Source of the DNA: Dromiciops gliroides
Lineage: Eukaryota > Chordata > Mammalia > Microbiotheria > Microbiotheriidae
Direction of reading: 5' to 3'
Length of the DNA stretch: 64,000 bases
Assembly (NCBI RefSeq): GCF_019393635.1
Contig: NC_057866.1
Coordinates: 7,675,723-7,739,722 of the forward strand
Part shown: positions 1 to 10,714 of the stretch, in pieces
Layout: every line of letters starts with the position of its first letter
How positions within the stretch are numbered: position 1 is the stretch's first letter
Position numbers and translations under genes: made by a program
Notes under the pieces: generated by a model
The model's database searches: none
The model's input: only the letters and a program-made list of their open reading frames with translations
Told to the model about the DNA's origin: nothing

Positions 1-981
1 GCAGAAAAAGCTTTTGACAAAATACGCTTATTCTTGTTTAAAAAAATAAACACTAGAAAGCATAGGAATAAATAAAATTTTTGTTAAAATGAAAACTAGT
101 ATATTTCTAAAACCAAGAGTAATGGGAATAAACTAGAAGCCTTTCCAATAAAATCAGGAGTAAAGAAATCTAGTGCCACCTTTACTATTCAATATTGTAC
201 TGGAATTGTTAGCAATAGCAATAAGACAAGAAAAAGAAATTGAAGAAATAAGCATAAGCAACAAGGGGGAAAACCATCAGCTGTTGTTGTTTGCAGATGA
301 TATGATAATTTCCTTAAAGAACCCTAAAGAGTAAACTAAAAAACTAATCTAAATAATTAATCATTTCAGCAAAGTTACAGGATATCAAGTAAACTGACAC
401 AGATCATCAGCATTTGTATATATTACCAACAAAACTCAGCAGAAAAAGAGAAAGAGAAATTCCATTTAAAATAACTGCCACAGTATAAAATATTTGGGAG
501 TCTACCTGCCCAGACACATAAAGGAACTACATGAACAAAATTACAAAACACTCTTCACATAAACATAGAATTAAATAATTGGAGAAATATTAATTGCTCA
601 TGGGTAAGCTGAGTTAATTCAATAAAAATTAATTTGCTTATTAAGTGCCACCCCAAACAACCTACCAAAGAGCTACTTTATAGTGCTAGAAAAAAAAATA
701 ACAAAATTCATCTGGAGGAACAAAAGGTCACGAATATCAAAGGAATTAATGAAAAAATGCAAATGAAAGGGAACTAGCAGTACCAGATCTTCAACTATAT
801 TTTAAAGATGTAATCATCAAAATATTTTGGTACCAGTTAAGACACAGAATAGCTGGTCAATGGAACAGACTAGGTACACAATATACAGAAGCCAATGAAC
901 ACTGTAACCTAGCCTTTGATAAACCCAAAGACCCCAGCTATTGGTATAAGAACTAATTGGCAAAAACTGCTGGAAAAATTG

Positions 982-1345
982 TGTTAAGGGCTAAAATTCT
1001 AGCTAGTCTGTCTAAAATATCTAATGAGTGGTCGCCAATAAATTATAAGCTTTAGCAAGAGTTAGACTTTTAAGCATTTATTAAGGAGAATAAGAATGGT
1101 AAAGAGAGAGAAAGGCCTAGATTCCTATCTATTAAAGGGAGAGTGCATTTCTAGCTCCGCTCTCCACCAGCGTCCTCAGGAAAAAGAGACGGAGCGCCAG
1201 TCTCTTCCTTCCTTCTCCCACTAGCCCGTGTCACTTCCTGACGCCAAAGAAAAGACTCCTGGTCTTGCCCTCAAAGACCTTCACTTCATGGGAGGAGCTC
1301 TTCTACAGGAAGTCTCCAGCAGGTGGCGTCATTCCAATCGTTACA
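982..1345 (+). mobile_element. Solo LTR of an endogenous retrovirus inside the L1
   Basis: A 364-base block starts TGTTAAGG and ends CGTTACA, and interrupts L1 sequence that resumes on the other side. It is flanked by a short direct repeat ATTG (978-981 and 1346-1349), as expected for a 4-base target duplication of a class I (gamma-like) element. No internal retroviral region is present, so it is a solo LTR fossil. It is younger than the surrounding L1. Family assignment is tentative; the strand is assumed from the TG...CA reading and is symmetric. Confidence 0.6.
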
Positions 1346-1790
1346 ATTGGGAAGTAGTCTGGTAGAAATGTAGACCTACAAATGGCCTAGACCAACAACT
1401 CACACCATATACAAAGGTGAGCTGAAAATGGGTACATGATTTAAACATAAAGAATGATATTATAAGCAAACTAGGGGATTATGGAAGAAATTAACTGTCA
1501 GATCTATGGATAGGGGAAGAGTTCATGAAAAAAACACAAGATAGAGAGGTTTGTGATTACATGAAATTAAAAAGTTTTTGCCCAAACAAAATTAATGCAG
1601 TCAAAATTAGAACAAAAGCAGGAAACTGGGAGAAAATGCTTTATAGCAAGTTTCTTGATAAAGGTCTCATTTCTCAAATATATTGAGAACTGGGCCAAAT
1701 TTATAAAAATAAGAGCCATTCCCTAATTAACAAATGGTCAAGGGATATGAACAAGCAGTTTTCAGAGAAAGAAATCCAATCTCTCTACTG

Positions 1791-1945
1791 GGGGCAGCTA
1801 GGTGGCACAGTGGATAAAGCACCAGCCTTGGATTCAGGAAGATCTGAGTTCAAATTCAACCTAAGACACATTACACTTACTAGCTGTGTGATCTTGGGCA
1901 AGTCACTTAACCCTCATTGCTCTGCCCTCCCAAAAAAGAAAAAAA
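1791..1945 (+). mobile_element. Marsupial tRNA-derived SINE (WSINE1-like)
   Basis: The head GGGGCAGCTAGGTGGC, the B-box-like GAGTTCAAATTC, the middle CTAGCTGTGTGATCTTGGGC and an A-rich tail give the family. It is inserted in the 3' part of the L1, with an imperfect duplication resembling AAGAAATTCAAGCTCTC on both sides. Confidence 0.85.
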
Positions 1946-2344
1946 GAAATTCAAGCTCTCAATGATTATATGAAAAAAATTCTTTAAATCAATAATAATT
2001 CTAGAAATGCAAATTAAAACAACTCAGAGGTACCACCTCACAGTCATGAGATTGTTTTAGACGGCAGGAAAATTACAAATGCTGGAGAGGCTGTGGGAAA
2101 ATAGATACAGAAATGCACTATTGGTGGAGATGTGAACAAGTCCAACCATTTTGGAGAGCAATTTGGAATTATGCCCTAAAAGCTATAAAACCCGACCCTT
2201 TGACCCATAAATGCTGCTACTCAGTCAAAGAAATCAAAGAAAAAGGAAAAGAACTCATATGTATAAAAATATTTATAGGAGCTCTTTTTGTGATGGCAAA
2301 GAATCAGAAAATGAAGGGATGTCCCTCAATTTTTATTATTCAGT

Positions 2345-2558
2345 GTTATCCGACACTTCGTTTGGGGTTTTCTTGGCAAAAATACTGGAATGATTTGCCA
2401 TTTCCTTCTCCAGCTCATTTTACAGATGAAGAACTGAGGCAAACAGGGTGAAGTGACTTGCCCAAGGTCACCCAGCTAAGTGTCTGAGGCCGGATTTGAA
2501 CTCAGGTCCTCCTGAATCCAGGGCCGGTGCTCTATCCACTGCGCCACCTAGCTGCCCC
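2345..2558 (-). mobile_element. Longer tRNA/CORE-type SINE (MIR/Mar-like), antisense
   Basis: Read on the minus strand it has the GGGGCAGCTAGGTGGCGC head, a B box, then TGTAAAATGAGCTGGAGAAG and a tail GCCAAGAAAACCCC. This longer form, with an extra block after the shared 3' TCACTT, differs from the short WSINE1-like copies and recurs at 24270 and 27854. Confidence 0.75.
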
Positions 2559-2963
2559 TGCCAATGGGTTCTTGAGTGGCTCAACAGGGCCTGAGCTTTT
2601 AGCAGTGTGGAGGTGCTCATCTCTCTGTCCTCTGCCCTCCCCAGACCTCATTTTTGGTAGTGGCTTCAGTTCTAAACATTCCCAGGTCAGCTGGAGAGCA
2701 TTCAGAGCAGGATAGGGAAAGAGCTGGAATCCAGGGCTGTGGGGACCGACCCGTTGGGCATAGTTAAGCTAGAGAAAAGAAGGCTGGAGAAGGTGACATG
2801 GATGCTGTCCTCAGATGTGGGAGGGCCATCATGGGGAAGAAGGATTGGTCTTCTTCAGTTTGGCTCTAGGGACCGGAATCAGGGGTCATGGGGGAAAGTT
2901 AGAAAGGAGCAAATGTGGGTTCCCCAACCTCAGAGTGAGAGCTGTTAAAAAACAAGATAAGTG
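2559..2963. other. Intergenic stretch, nothing recognised
   Basis: About 400 bases of unique-looking sequence between SINEs. I see no exon, RNA gene or known repeat in it; a TTCTGGAGAA-like MIR relic cannot be excluded. Confidence 0.4.
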
Positions 2964-3118
2964 GGGGCAGCTAGGTAGCACAGTGGATAAAGCACTGGCC
3001 TTGGATTCAGGAGGACCCGAGTTCAAATCTAGCCTCAGACACTTGACACTTAACTAGCTGTGTGACCCTGGGCAAGTCACTTAACCCTCATTACCCTTCC
3101 CCCCCCCGAAAAAAAAGA
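2964..3118 (+). mobile_element. Marsupial tRNA-derived SINE (WSINE1-like)
   Basis: Full head GGGGCAGCTAGGTAGCAC, B box GAGTTCAAATCTAG, 3' part GTGTGACCCTGGGC and an A-rich tail after a run of C. First of two copies in direct orientation, 14 bases apart. Confidence 0.9.
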
Positions 3119-3131
3119 AAATCCTATTTTG

Positions 3132-3264
3132 GGGGCAGCTAGATGGTGCAGTGGATAGAGCACCAGCCCTGGATTCAGGAGTACCTGAGTTCAAATCCGG
3201 CCTCAGACACTTGACACTTACTAGCTGTGTGACCCTGGACAAGTCACTTAACCCTCATTGCCTC
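3132..3264 (+). mobile_element. Marsupial tRNA-derived SINE (WSINE1-like), tail lost
   Basis: Head GGGGGCAGCTAGATGGTG and 3' CACTTAACCCTCATTGCC are clear, but there is no A-rich tail: the copy runs straight into antisense L1 sequence at about 3265, so its 3' end was probably trimmed. Confidence 0.85.
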
Positions 3265-5262
3265 ACCAATTTTTCCACAGCTTCCCCAACATTTGTTATT
3301 TTCCTTTTTTGTCATATTAGCCAATCTGATAGGTGTCAGGTGGTACCTCAGAGTTGTTTTAATTTACATTTCTCTAATCAATAGTGACGGAGATAATTTT
3401 TTCATATGGCAATAGATAGCTCTGATTTCATTAGAAAACTGCCTGTCCATATCCTTTGACCATTTCTCAATTGGGGAATGACTTGGATTCTTATAAATTT
3501 GATTTAGTTCCTGATCTTTTTTAGAAACAAGGCCTTTATCAGAAAAACTGGCTGTAAAAATTGTTTCCCAGCTTTCTCCCTCCCTTCTAATTTTGATTGC
3601 ATTGCTTCTGTTTGTACAAAAAGTTTTTAATTTAATGTAATCAAAGTCATCCATTTTGCATTTCATAATATTCTCTATCTCTTGTTTGGTCACGAACTGT
3701 TCTCCTTTCCATAAATCTGAGAGGTAAACTATTCCTTCCTCTCCTAATTTACCTATGGTATCACCTTTTATGTCTAAATCATGTACCCATTTTAAACTTA
3801 TTTTAGTATAAGGTGTCAGATGTTGGTCTATGCCTAATTTCTGCCCCCAAACTATCTTCCAGTTTTCCCAGAAGTTTTTGTCAAATACTGAGTTCCTATC
3901 CCAGAAGCTTGAGTCTTTGGGTTTATCAAACACTACATTACTAGTGCCATTTACTACTGCATTTCCTGTGCCTAGCCTATTCCATTGATCCTCCACTCTA
4001 CTTTTTAACCAGTACCAAATAGTTTTGATGACTGCTGCTTTATAGTAAAGCTTCAGATTTGGTACAGCTAGCCCACTTTCCTGTGCATTTTTTGTCATTA
4101 GTTCCCTTGATATTCTTGACCTTTTGTTTTTCCAGATGAATTTTGTTATTTTTTCTAGCTCTATAAAATAATTTTTAGGTAGTCTGATTGGTATGGCACT
4201 GAACAAGTAAATTAATTTAGGTAGAATTGTCATTTTTATTATATTAGCTCAGCCTATCCATAAGCAATTTATATTTTTCCAATTATTTAGATCTGATTTG
4301 ATTTGTGTGAAAAGTGTTTTGTAATTGTGTTCATAGAGTTCCTGGATTTGTCTTGGCAAGTAGATTCCCAAGTATTTTATATTGTCTACCATTACTTTAA
4401 ATGGAATTTCTCTTTCTATCTCTTGCTGCTGGACTTTATAGGTCATATATAGAAATGCTGATGATTTATGTGGATTTATCCTGCAATTTTGCTAAAGTCG
4501 TTAAGTGCTTCAAGTAATTTTTTAGTTGATTCTCTAAGTATACCATCATATCTGCAGAGTGATAGTTTTGTTTCCTTCTTGCCTATTTTAATTCCTTTAA
4601 TTCCTTTTTCTTCTCTTATTGCTAAAGCTAACATTTCTAGTACAATATTAAATAATAGAAGTGATAATGGACATCCCTGTTTCACTCCTGATCTTATTGG
4701 GAATGCCTGTAACTTATCTCCATTACATATAATGCTTGCTGATGGTTTTAGGTAGATACTGCTTGTTTCTTTAAGGAAAGCTCCACCTATTCCTATGTTC
4801 TCCAGTGTTTTTATTAGGAATGGGTGCTGTATTTTGTCAAAAGCTTTCTCTGCAGCTATTGAGATAATCATATGATTTTGGTTAGTTTTCATATTGATGT
4901 GGTTGATTATGTTAATAGTTTTCCTAATGTTGAACTAGCCCTGCATTCCTGGTATAAATCCCACCTGGTCATAGTGTATTATCCTGGTGATCACTTGCTG
5001 TAATCTCCTTGCTAATATCTTATTTAACATTTTTGCATCAATATCCATTAGGGAAATTGGTCTATAATTTTCTTTCTCTGTTTTGGCTCTGCCTGGTTTT
5101 GGTATCAACACCATATTTGTGTCATAAAAGGAATTTGGTAGAACTCCTTCACCTATTTTTCCAAATAGTTTGTATAATATTGGAATTCATTGTTCTTTAA
5201 ATGTTTGGCAGAATTCACTTGTAAACCCATCTGGCCCTGGAGATTTTTTCTTAGGGAGTTCA
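3265..5262 (-). mobile_element. L1 LINE antisense, RT to 3' end of ORF2, 5'-truncated
   Basis: Minus-strand frames encode typical L1 ORF2 C-terminal sequence (4233-3364, 289 residues, with the motif KITKFIWKNKRSRISRE) and the RT palm region (4892-4476, with [14 protein letters not shown] and [10 protein letters not shown]). The catalytic FADD-like box is changed here (reads CRYDG near 4545) and the frame is broken between the two blocks, so the copy is dead, though better kept than the L1 at 1-2335 and so probably younger. Truncated at its 5' end where a SINE abuts at about 5263. Confidence 0.9.
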
Positions 5263-5385
5263 TTAGTGGCTTGTCACACAGGGTCACACAGCTAGCAAGT
5301 GTCTGGTGTCTGAGGTTGGATTTGAACTCAGGTCCTCCTGAATCCAGGGCCAGTGCTTTATCCACCGTGCCACCTAGCTGCCCCC
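5263..5385 (-). mobile_element. Marsupial tRNA-derived SINE, antisense, 3'-truncated
   Basis: Minus-strand reading starts GGGGGCAGCTAGGTGGCAC at 5385 and ends inside the GTGTGACCCTGTG block near 5270. The short 3' end lacks the usual A tail and passes directly into L1 sequence. Confidence 0.85.
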
Positions 5386-6655
5386 AGTACCTTATTTTTA
5401 TAAGGTTGGATACCAGATTTATTACCTGGATGTTCTAAAGCGGCTGTACAAAGTACAGAATTCCATTGGTTGACATAAACTAAATAAGCAAAAATGGTAT
5501 GTCAGCAGGGCCACAGCTTGGGTGAAGCAGGGATTATCTCCACTATGTAGATGGTCATGAGGTCATGAGATGGTCACTTGTTCATGCTGAACATGAGATG
5601 GTGGTCTGGAGATACAGTGGTCCTGAGGACTTTCCGTGTAATTGATTCACCTCCACCACACTGGGCTTGGTTACCATGACAAGGAAAAACAAGGGTGGAG
5701 GGCCTCTAGTTAGCTTCCTACGCTTGAACAAGTGAACTTACAACCTGCAGTTCACAACCCTGGGGCCTAATATACAGAACTTATAATCACTACCCCTGTG
5801 GAACCATATCAAATTGATTAATACTGATTGGAATAGAGTAGGAGTTCAAATTAATTCTTTCTCACAGAGGAAAGAAAAGAGGTAAAAAGTGAGGGAAGGA
5901 AAAATGGTTCAACAAGACTAAACTAACATAACCAAATCTGGCAATGTATACAAAGTCCCACACCCATAGTCCTGCACCTACACACACACACACACACACA
6001 CACACCATGATGCACACTGTGTAGTTTTGGGGGAACTGAAATTCATGCAAGGATTTGCCAATGAGGAGTAAAGTCCTGAGTGACCAGTTATGACCAGAAG
6101 CAGCAGATATACAGTCCTCCTTCCATCAGATATGATGCATTTGGAACTGAACTTGGAAGAGCTAATGTTATGTACAAACTATTCAATCTGAACCCATTCT
6201 ATTCAAAGACCAAGGTTGTATTGTGCCCTCGGGTATTGGGAGGAAATGTTTGTACTTCTGTTCTTGCTATATCTTCAAAGTAAATCTCCCTATGTAAATA
6301 CAAACAAAAACCTCCTACAACAAAAACCAAGAGATCTAGAGCTAAGGGAGCTGAGGGCAAACTGAGTTCTAGAACAATGCCTCATGGAGAGAAAAGGAGC
6401 GAGTGCCTAATCCCAAAGTTTGTAGAGCAGGGGAAGTTCCTGAACCAGCTCACCAGAGAGAAGAGGTACACTCCTATGGATATGGGGAAGAACAACAAAT
6501 AGAACTATGATGGATGAGCTAGTTGTACAAGTGGTCTTACTAACAACTCCAAGCACAAGGTGCCCTTTGGAAGGAACCGCACCCACTCAATCCCTAGAGG
6601 CAGTAGGGAGTTTGGAGAGTTAAGGCTTCTCTATAGTGCTACTGTCTTTATACTG
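5386..6655. other. Unassigned AT-rich intergenic block with a (CA)13 microsatellite
   Basis: About 1.3 kb between two L1 fragments. It contains a (CA)n run at 5980-6005 and no credible exon. The block separates antisense L1 pieces, so it may itself be an inserted element, but no family signature, terminal repeat or open frame was recognised. Confidence 0.5.
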
Positions 6656-6905
6656 TGATTTTGTTTCAAGTTTTTGCATCAATATACATTAGTGGTATTG
6701 GTCATTAGTTTTCTTTCTCTGCTTTATCTCTCCCAGTTTAAAATATTAGGACTAGATGTGTCTCATAGAAGGAACATGGTATAGTGCTTTCTTTCTCAAT
6801 TGTTGAGGATAATTTTGTAGCATGGGTGTTAATTATTTGATAAAATTCACCTGTAGATCTATGTGGGTCAGCCATATTTCTCTTAGGTATATGAAAATTG
6901 ACTTT
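6656..6905 (-). mobile_element. L1 LINE fragment, antisense, old
   Basis: Matches by eye the 5' part of the copy at 3265-5262: the shared strings TTTTTGCATCAATAT, TTTTCTTTCTCTG and AAAATTCACCTGTAGAT occur in the same order. More diverged than that copy, with several small deletions. It represents the region just upstream of the RT palm. Confidence 0.7.
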
Positions 6906-7717
6906 TTCTTTGGTACTTGGGGATTGCCAGCTTCAAGGGTAAGATTACTTTTTGGTGGAACCCCAAACCCTTGGAGGACTGTGTAGGTCCTAGGGAAGGA
7001 GAGTGGTTTATTAGAAGACAGGGGAGTTTACCTGAACTTCGCAACCTGAACTTTGTTTTTCTTTCTGAAGGAGTCCAACCCACAGGATGGTGCTATAAGT
7101 CTGAAGGTCTGTACGGATCCCCATGGGGTTGTTGACACTCACTGGAGAGAGGAGGGGGTAATTTTCATTTTTCAGTGCTTATCTGAGTCCTCAGTGGGGT
7201 TTTTACCTTCTTTCTATGGGATGAAATGAAGATGGTCTCATACCTGATATTAACTTGTGAACTTGCTCAAGAACTGAGATCCTTTTATCCATAAGATATA
7301 AGACATAGTCAAATATTCCCAGGAATAATTTAGGTAAGGGCAAAATGAGTCAAATTCTGAGATTCTTGGAGGAAGGTATGAGTGAAGACACAAGCCAAAG
7401 GGAGTGATTTTTTTTTTTTTTTGAGAAACTGCTAAGATAGATCTTAGTCCATGTAGAACCTTAGCCTCTGGGACACTGGTTATACGTGTTTGGGCTATAA
7501 GGCCAGTCTCTTTCTTGAATAGTCATGAATCTCCTTGGGGAGGTATGGTAATGTTCTGGAGCTAGATGCAATGAACTTTTCACTCGGCTCTGTTATTCTG
7601 GTAATATAACCCCAGTTAAAGGGACTTTTCTGTTAGTCCATAAACATGTCTTTCCTGGGCAAAACATCATTAACAAGAAAACTTTTTCACTAAAAATCTT
7701 ACTAAAATTGTATTAGC
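6906..7717. other. Unassigned AT-rich intergenic block
   Basis: About 800 bases with a poly-T run near 7410-7422. No exon, RNA gene or nameable repeat was seen. It could be the flank of an unrecognised old insertion. Confidence 0.4.
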
Positions 7718-7866
7718 TTTTTTTTTTTTTTTTTGGTGAGGCAATTGGGGTTAAGTGACTTGCCCAGGGTCACACAGTAATTGTCAAGTGTCTGAGGCCC
7801 GATTTGAACTCAGGTCCTCCTGAATCCAGGGCCAGTGCTTTATTAACTGCACCACCTAGCTGCCCC
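7718..7866 (-). mobile_element. Marsupial tRNA-derived SINE, antisense, intact target duplication
   Basis: Poly-T (the tail) at 7718-7734 and head complement at 7866. Flanked by AATTGTATTAGC on the left and AATTGTATTCGC on the right, a 12-base duplication with one change. Confidence 0.9.
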
Positions 7867-8169
7867 AATTGTATTCGCTTTTTGGCTGAATTCGGGTGTG
7901 TGTGTGGAGGGGAGCTGGTTCTGACCTTTGACTTTGTCAAAGCATGAAAATCCCCTTCCATGGCACAGATTGGCAATCCATCTGCAATTTAGCACTTATG
8001 CTATAAAATATCCTGATGCCCTCAGAGGTTAAGTGACATCCCCACAATTAACGGGAAGTAGAGGGTGGCATCTGCTAGGAGGACATCTGGGTAAACTGGG
8101 TCAAACGTCATGGGACAGCTCAATAAGAAAAGAATTTCGAGAACTGTGGGAAGAGTGGCATGAAGGAAG

Positions 8170-8430
8170 GGAACTAGCATTCAGTAAGCACCTACTGCAT
8201 GCCGGCCCCTGTGTTAAAGGCTTTGCGAAGATGATCTCACTTGATCCATACAACAACTCTGAGAAGGAAGTGTTATTATTATTCCCATTTCGAATTTGAG
8301 AAAATTTAGGCAAATAAAAGTAAACTGACTTCCCCAAGGTCACACAGCTACTATCTAAGGTCAAAATTGAACTCGGGTCTTTCAGTTTCTAGTCCGGACA
8401 CTGGACACTTTATCCACGGTGCCTAAGCTG
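8170..8430 (-). mobile_element. MIR-family SINE, antisense, diverged
   Basis: Shows the MIR core read in reverse: a GTAAGCACCTACTGCATGCC-like block, a TTATTATTATTCCCATTT block, then CCCAAGGTCACACAGCTA and a diverged tRNA head complement. Older and far more diverged than the WSINE1-like copies. Confidence 0.7.
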
Positions 8431-8653
8431 CTGATGACCTGAGAGCAAACACGGGAAAACAATAAACACAACAGCTACAGTGCAAATTAAAAACTAAAAC
8501 AAACACTGAAATGACTCCAGACTCGGAGGAAATGAAGAACAAAGTCATTAATGAGACCAACAAATAAAGGGATTTTCTCACTGTATGGCAACGAAATTAA
8601 TGAAGCAAAAGAGCCTTTTGTGATTTGAGTCTCACAGAGGAGACAAGTATTTT

Positions 8654-8830
8654 CCCTCCCTCCTCCTCCATTGTTATATGTCCTTGTTGTATGTTACATG
8701 TCCTTGGGGAGGGGTCCTCTCCTCCTTTTTCTTGTTCTTAGGGATTTGTGAGAGATATTTTCTCATGAGGTTATTACCATCTGCAACCTTGAGAGGAACA
8801 TCTGTTCTGTCCTGGCTGAGCTAGACCGGG
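8654..8830 (+). repeat. Copy A of a duplicated ~175-base unit
   Basis: Near-identical by eye to 9971-10143: both share TTACATGTCCTTGGGGAGGG, then TTTGTGAGAGATATTTTCTC, and both end CTGAGYTAGACYGGGTGGACTG exactly where a pentamer array begins. Roughly nine bases in ten agree. The unit could be a segmental duplicate or a dispersed repeat whose 3' end carries the pentamers. Confidence 0.85.
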
Positions 8831-9368
8831 TGGACTGAACTGAACTGAACTGAACTGAACTGGGCTGAGCTAGACTGAACTGAACTGGACTGAACTGGGC
8901 TGAACTGGGCTGGACTGAACTGGGCTGGACTGGGCTGAACTGGGCTGGACTGGGCTGAACTGGGCTGGACTGAACTGAACTGGGCTGGACTGGGCTGGGC
9001 TGAACTGGATTGAACTGGGCTGGGCTGAACTGGATTGAACTGGGCTGGACTGAACTGAAGTGGACTGAATGGGGCTGGGCTGAACTGGGCTGAACTGGGC
9101 TGGCCTGAACTGGACTGAACTGGACTGGACTGGGCTGGACTGAACTGAACTGGGCTGGACTGGGCTGGACTGAACTGGGCTGGACTGGGCTGGACTGGGC
9201 TGGGCTGAACTGGGCTGAACTAGACTGAACTGAACTAGGCTGAACTGGGCTGAACTGAACTGGGCTGAACTGAGCTGGACTGAACTGGGCTAGACTGGGC
9301 TTGGCTGGATTGGACTGGACTGGACTGGGCTGGACTGGGCTGGACTGGGCTGATCTAGACTGGGCTGA
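8831..9368 (+). repeat. Pentamer array of TGAAC / TGGGC / TGGAC units (~108 units)
   Basis: About 540 bases built from 5-base units sharing the form TGRRC, mainly TGAAC, TGGGC and TGGAC, with rare TAGAC and TGAGC. The G-rich strand is the plus strand and the phase is almost unbroken. The pattern recalls immunoglobulin switch-region pentamers but there is no immunoglobulin gene here. A 60-base version of the same array follows copy B at 10144. Confidence 0.95.
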
Positions 9369-9640
9369 CTAGAGCATGGGAGCACAAGGGGTCTAGGAGG
9401 GAGATTGGTAAGAAGGGACCCCTGAGGAGAGTAGTCTCATGACAAACTCAGGCCCAGGGCATTTGGCTGAGTCCAGGTCAGGACTGTTTCCAGAAACTAC
9501 CTCTGGAAATATCTGTGGTCAAATGAGGTACTCTTTATAATGCTCTTAGCACAGTATGGGTCACACAGTGGGTGCTTAATAAATGCACATTCCCTTCCCT
9601 CTCCTTTCAAAGGGCAGAGCTCCACATTGACTGTCAAATC
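9369..9640. other. Intergenic spacer with a MIR/L2-like relic
   Basis: Mostly unique sequence. Around 9540-9600 a block reading CACAGTGGGTGCTTAATAAA resembles the 3' part of ancient MIR/L2-type repeats. No exon seen. Confidence 0.4.
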
Positions 9641-9960
9641 CTATGGAAGAAGGAAAAAAGCACTCAAGACCTAGCATAGGCAGTCGCAGAATTCCAGGGT
9701 TAGAAGGCACGCCAGCTCCTTTGATGCCCAACCCATACCTGAATAAGAATGCCCTTGATGCCATTGCCAAGAAGGAACTATCCAGCCTTTGCTTGAAGAC
9801 CTCAAGTGATGGGGAGCTCACCCCTTGCAGAGGCAGCCCAGCCCACTTGTACAGCACTCTTCCTTAGGGAATTGTTTCTTCCATGACACCAAATCAGCTT
9901 TTGACATCTATCTAGCACCCGCTGCTCCTTGGCCTGCTTCCGGATCTAGACTTTTCTCAT
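9641..9960 (+). mobile_element. Ancient LINE relic, L3/CR1-like
   Basis: Shares the order TCCAGGGTTAGAAGGCA, CCAGCCTTTGCTTGAAGACC, TGATGGGGAGCTCACC with the well-known 3' part of old CR1-group LINEs in mammals, and matches 51090-51230 over the last block. Too diverged to place ends exactly; the family name is from memory. Confidence 0.5.
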
Positions 9961-9970
9961 TGTGACAGCC

Positions 9971-10143
9971 CTTCCTCCCTCCTCCCCCATTGTTATACGT
10001 CCTTGTTGTAAGTTACATGTCCTTGGGGAGGGGTCCTCTCCTCCTTTTTCTCATTCTTAGGGATTTGTGAGAGATATTTTCTCATGAGGTTACTACCATC
10101 TGCAAGCTTAAGAGGAACAGATGTCCTGGCTGAGTTAGACTGG
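9971..10143 (+). repeat. Copy B of the duplicated ~175-base unit
   Basis: Second copy of the unit at 8654-8830, same orientation, 1.32 kb away. It keeps the poly-pyrimidine start, the TTACATGTCCTTGGGGAGGG core and the same junction with TGRRC pentamers. Confidence 0.85.
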
Positions 10144-10204
10144 GTGGACTGAACTGAACTGAAGTGGACTGGGCTGGGCTGGGCTGGGCTGGGCTAGGCT
10201 GGAT
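10144..10204 (+). repeat. Short pentamer array after copy B
   Basis: About twelve TGAAC/TGGAC/TGGGC units directly following copy B, ending in a run of TGGGC. It is nine times shorter than the array after copy A, which points to expansion or contraction since the two copies separated. Confidence 0.9.
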
Positions 10205-10279
10205 GTAGCTGCCTTATCTCCCCTCCCCCCAACTCCACCAGCCTCTTCTGCCCAGACATAATCCATAAACATTTGATGT

Positions 10280-10429
10280 GGGGCAGCTAGGTGGCGCAGT
10301 GGCTAGAGCACCGGCCCTGGATTCAGGAGGACCTGAGTTCAAATGCGGCCTCAGACACTTGACACTAGCTGTGTGACCCTGGGCAAGTCACTTAACCCCA
10401 ATTGCCTCACCAAAAAAAAAAAAAAAAGG
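10280..10429 (+). mobile_element. Marsupial tRNA-derived SINE (WSINE1-like)
   Basis: Complete copy from GGGGCAGCTAGGTGGCGC to a pure A tail at about 10413-10427. It ends just before an (AATCT)n run. Confidence 0.9.
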
Positions 10430-10436
10430 CAAAAGA

Positions 10437-10472
10437 AATCTAATCTAATCTAATCTAATCTAATCTAATCTC
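10437..10472 (+). repeat. (AATCT)n microsatellite
   Basis: About seven perfect AATCT units immediately downstream of a SINE tail, probably grown from the tail or its target site. Confidence 0.9.
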
Positions 10473-10714
10473 TCCCTTAGATGAACTAAAGTCATGTTCA
10501 GCATTCTAAGGGCTTCACACGGCCTCGGTTCAAGGCCCTCTGCCATCCTAGGAGTCCTTTCTCCTCAGGACACCCTCCGGCTCATTGACATCCTCTGTAA
10601 CTGTGGCGCCCATGCCAACATATGTGAAGAAGGGATCAGATGCATCCTCTGCAGCATCAGAGGGCAGGAGGGCTGGATGGCTAGAGAGAAAAAAATCTGG
10701 CTCCCTGGACCAAG

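Larger units (their letters stand above)
1..2335 (+). mobile_element. L1 LINE, 3' part (ORF2 end and 3'UTR), old and interrupted
   Basis: Sense-strand L1 entering the window from the left. It begins inside the reverse transcriptase region (the AEKAFDK-like stretch at 1-25) and runs through the C-terminal ORF2 region to an A-rich 3' untranslated part near 2330. It aligns by eye with the antisense copy at 3265-5262. No long open frame remains, so it is an old dead copy. It is split by a solo LTR (982-1345) and by a tRNA-derived SINE (1791-1945), both of which must be younger. The 5' limit lies outside the window. Confidence 0.85.

Noticed and set aside
3364-4892. Frames of 289 and 138 codons as host genes
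   Set aside because: They are L1 ORF2 pieces with typical RT and C-terminal motifs; the frame is broken and the copy is truncated.
8831-9368. True immunoglobulin switch region
   Set aside because: No immunoglobulin exons, and units are TGRRC rather than GAGCT-dominated; the neighbours are CABP2 and intergenic repeats.
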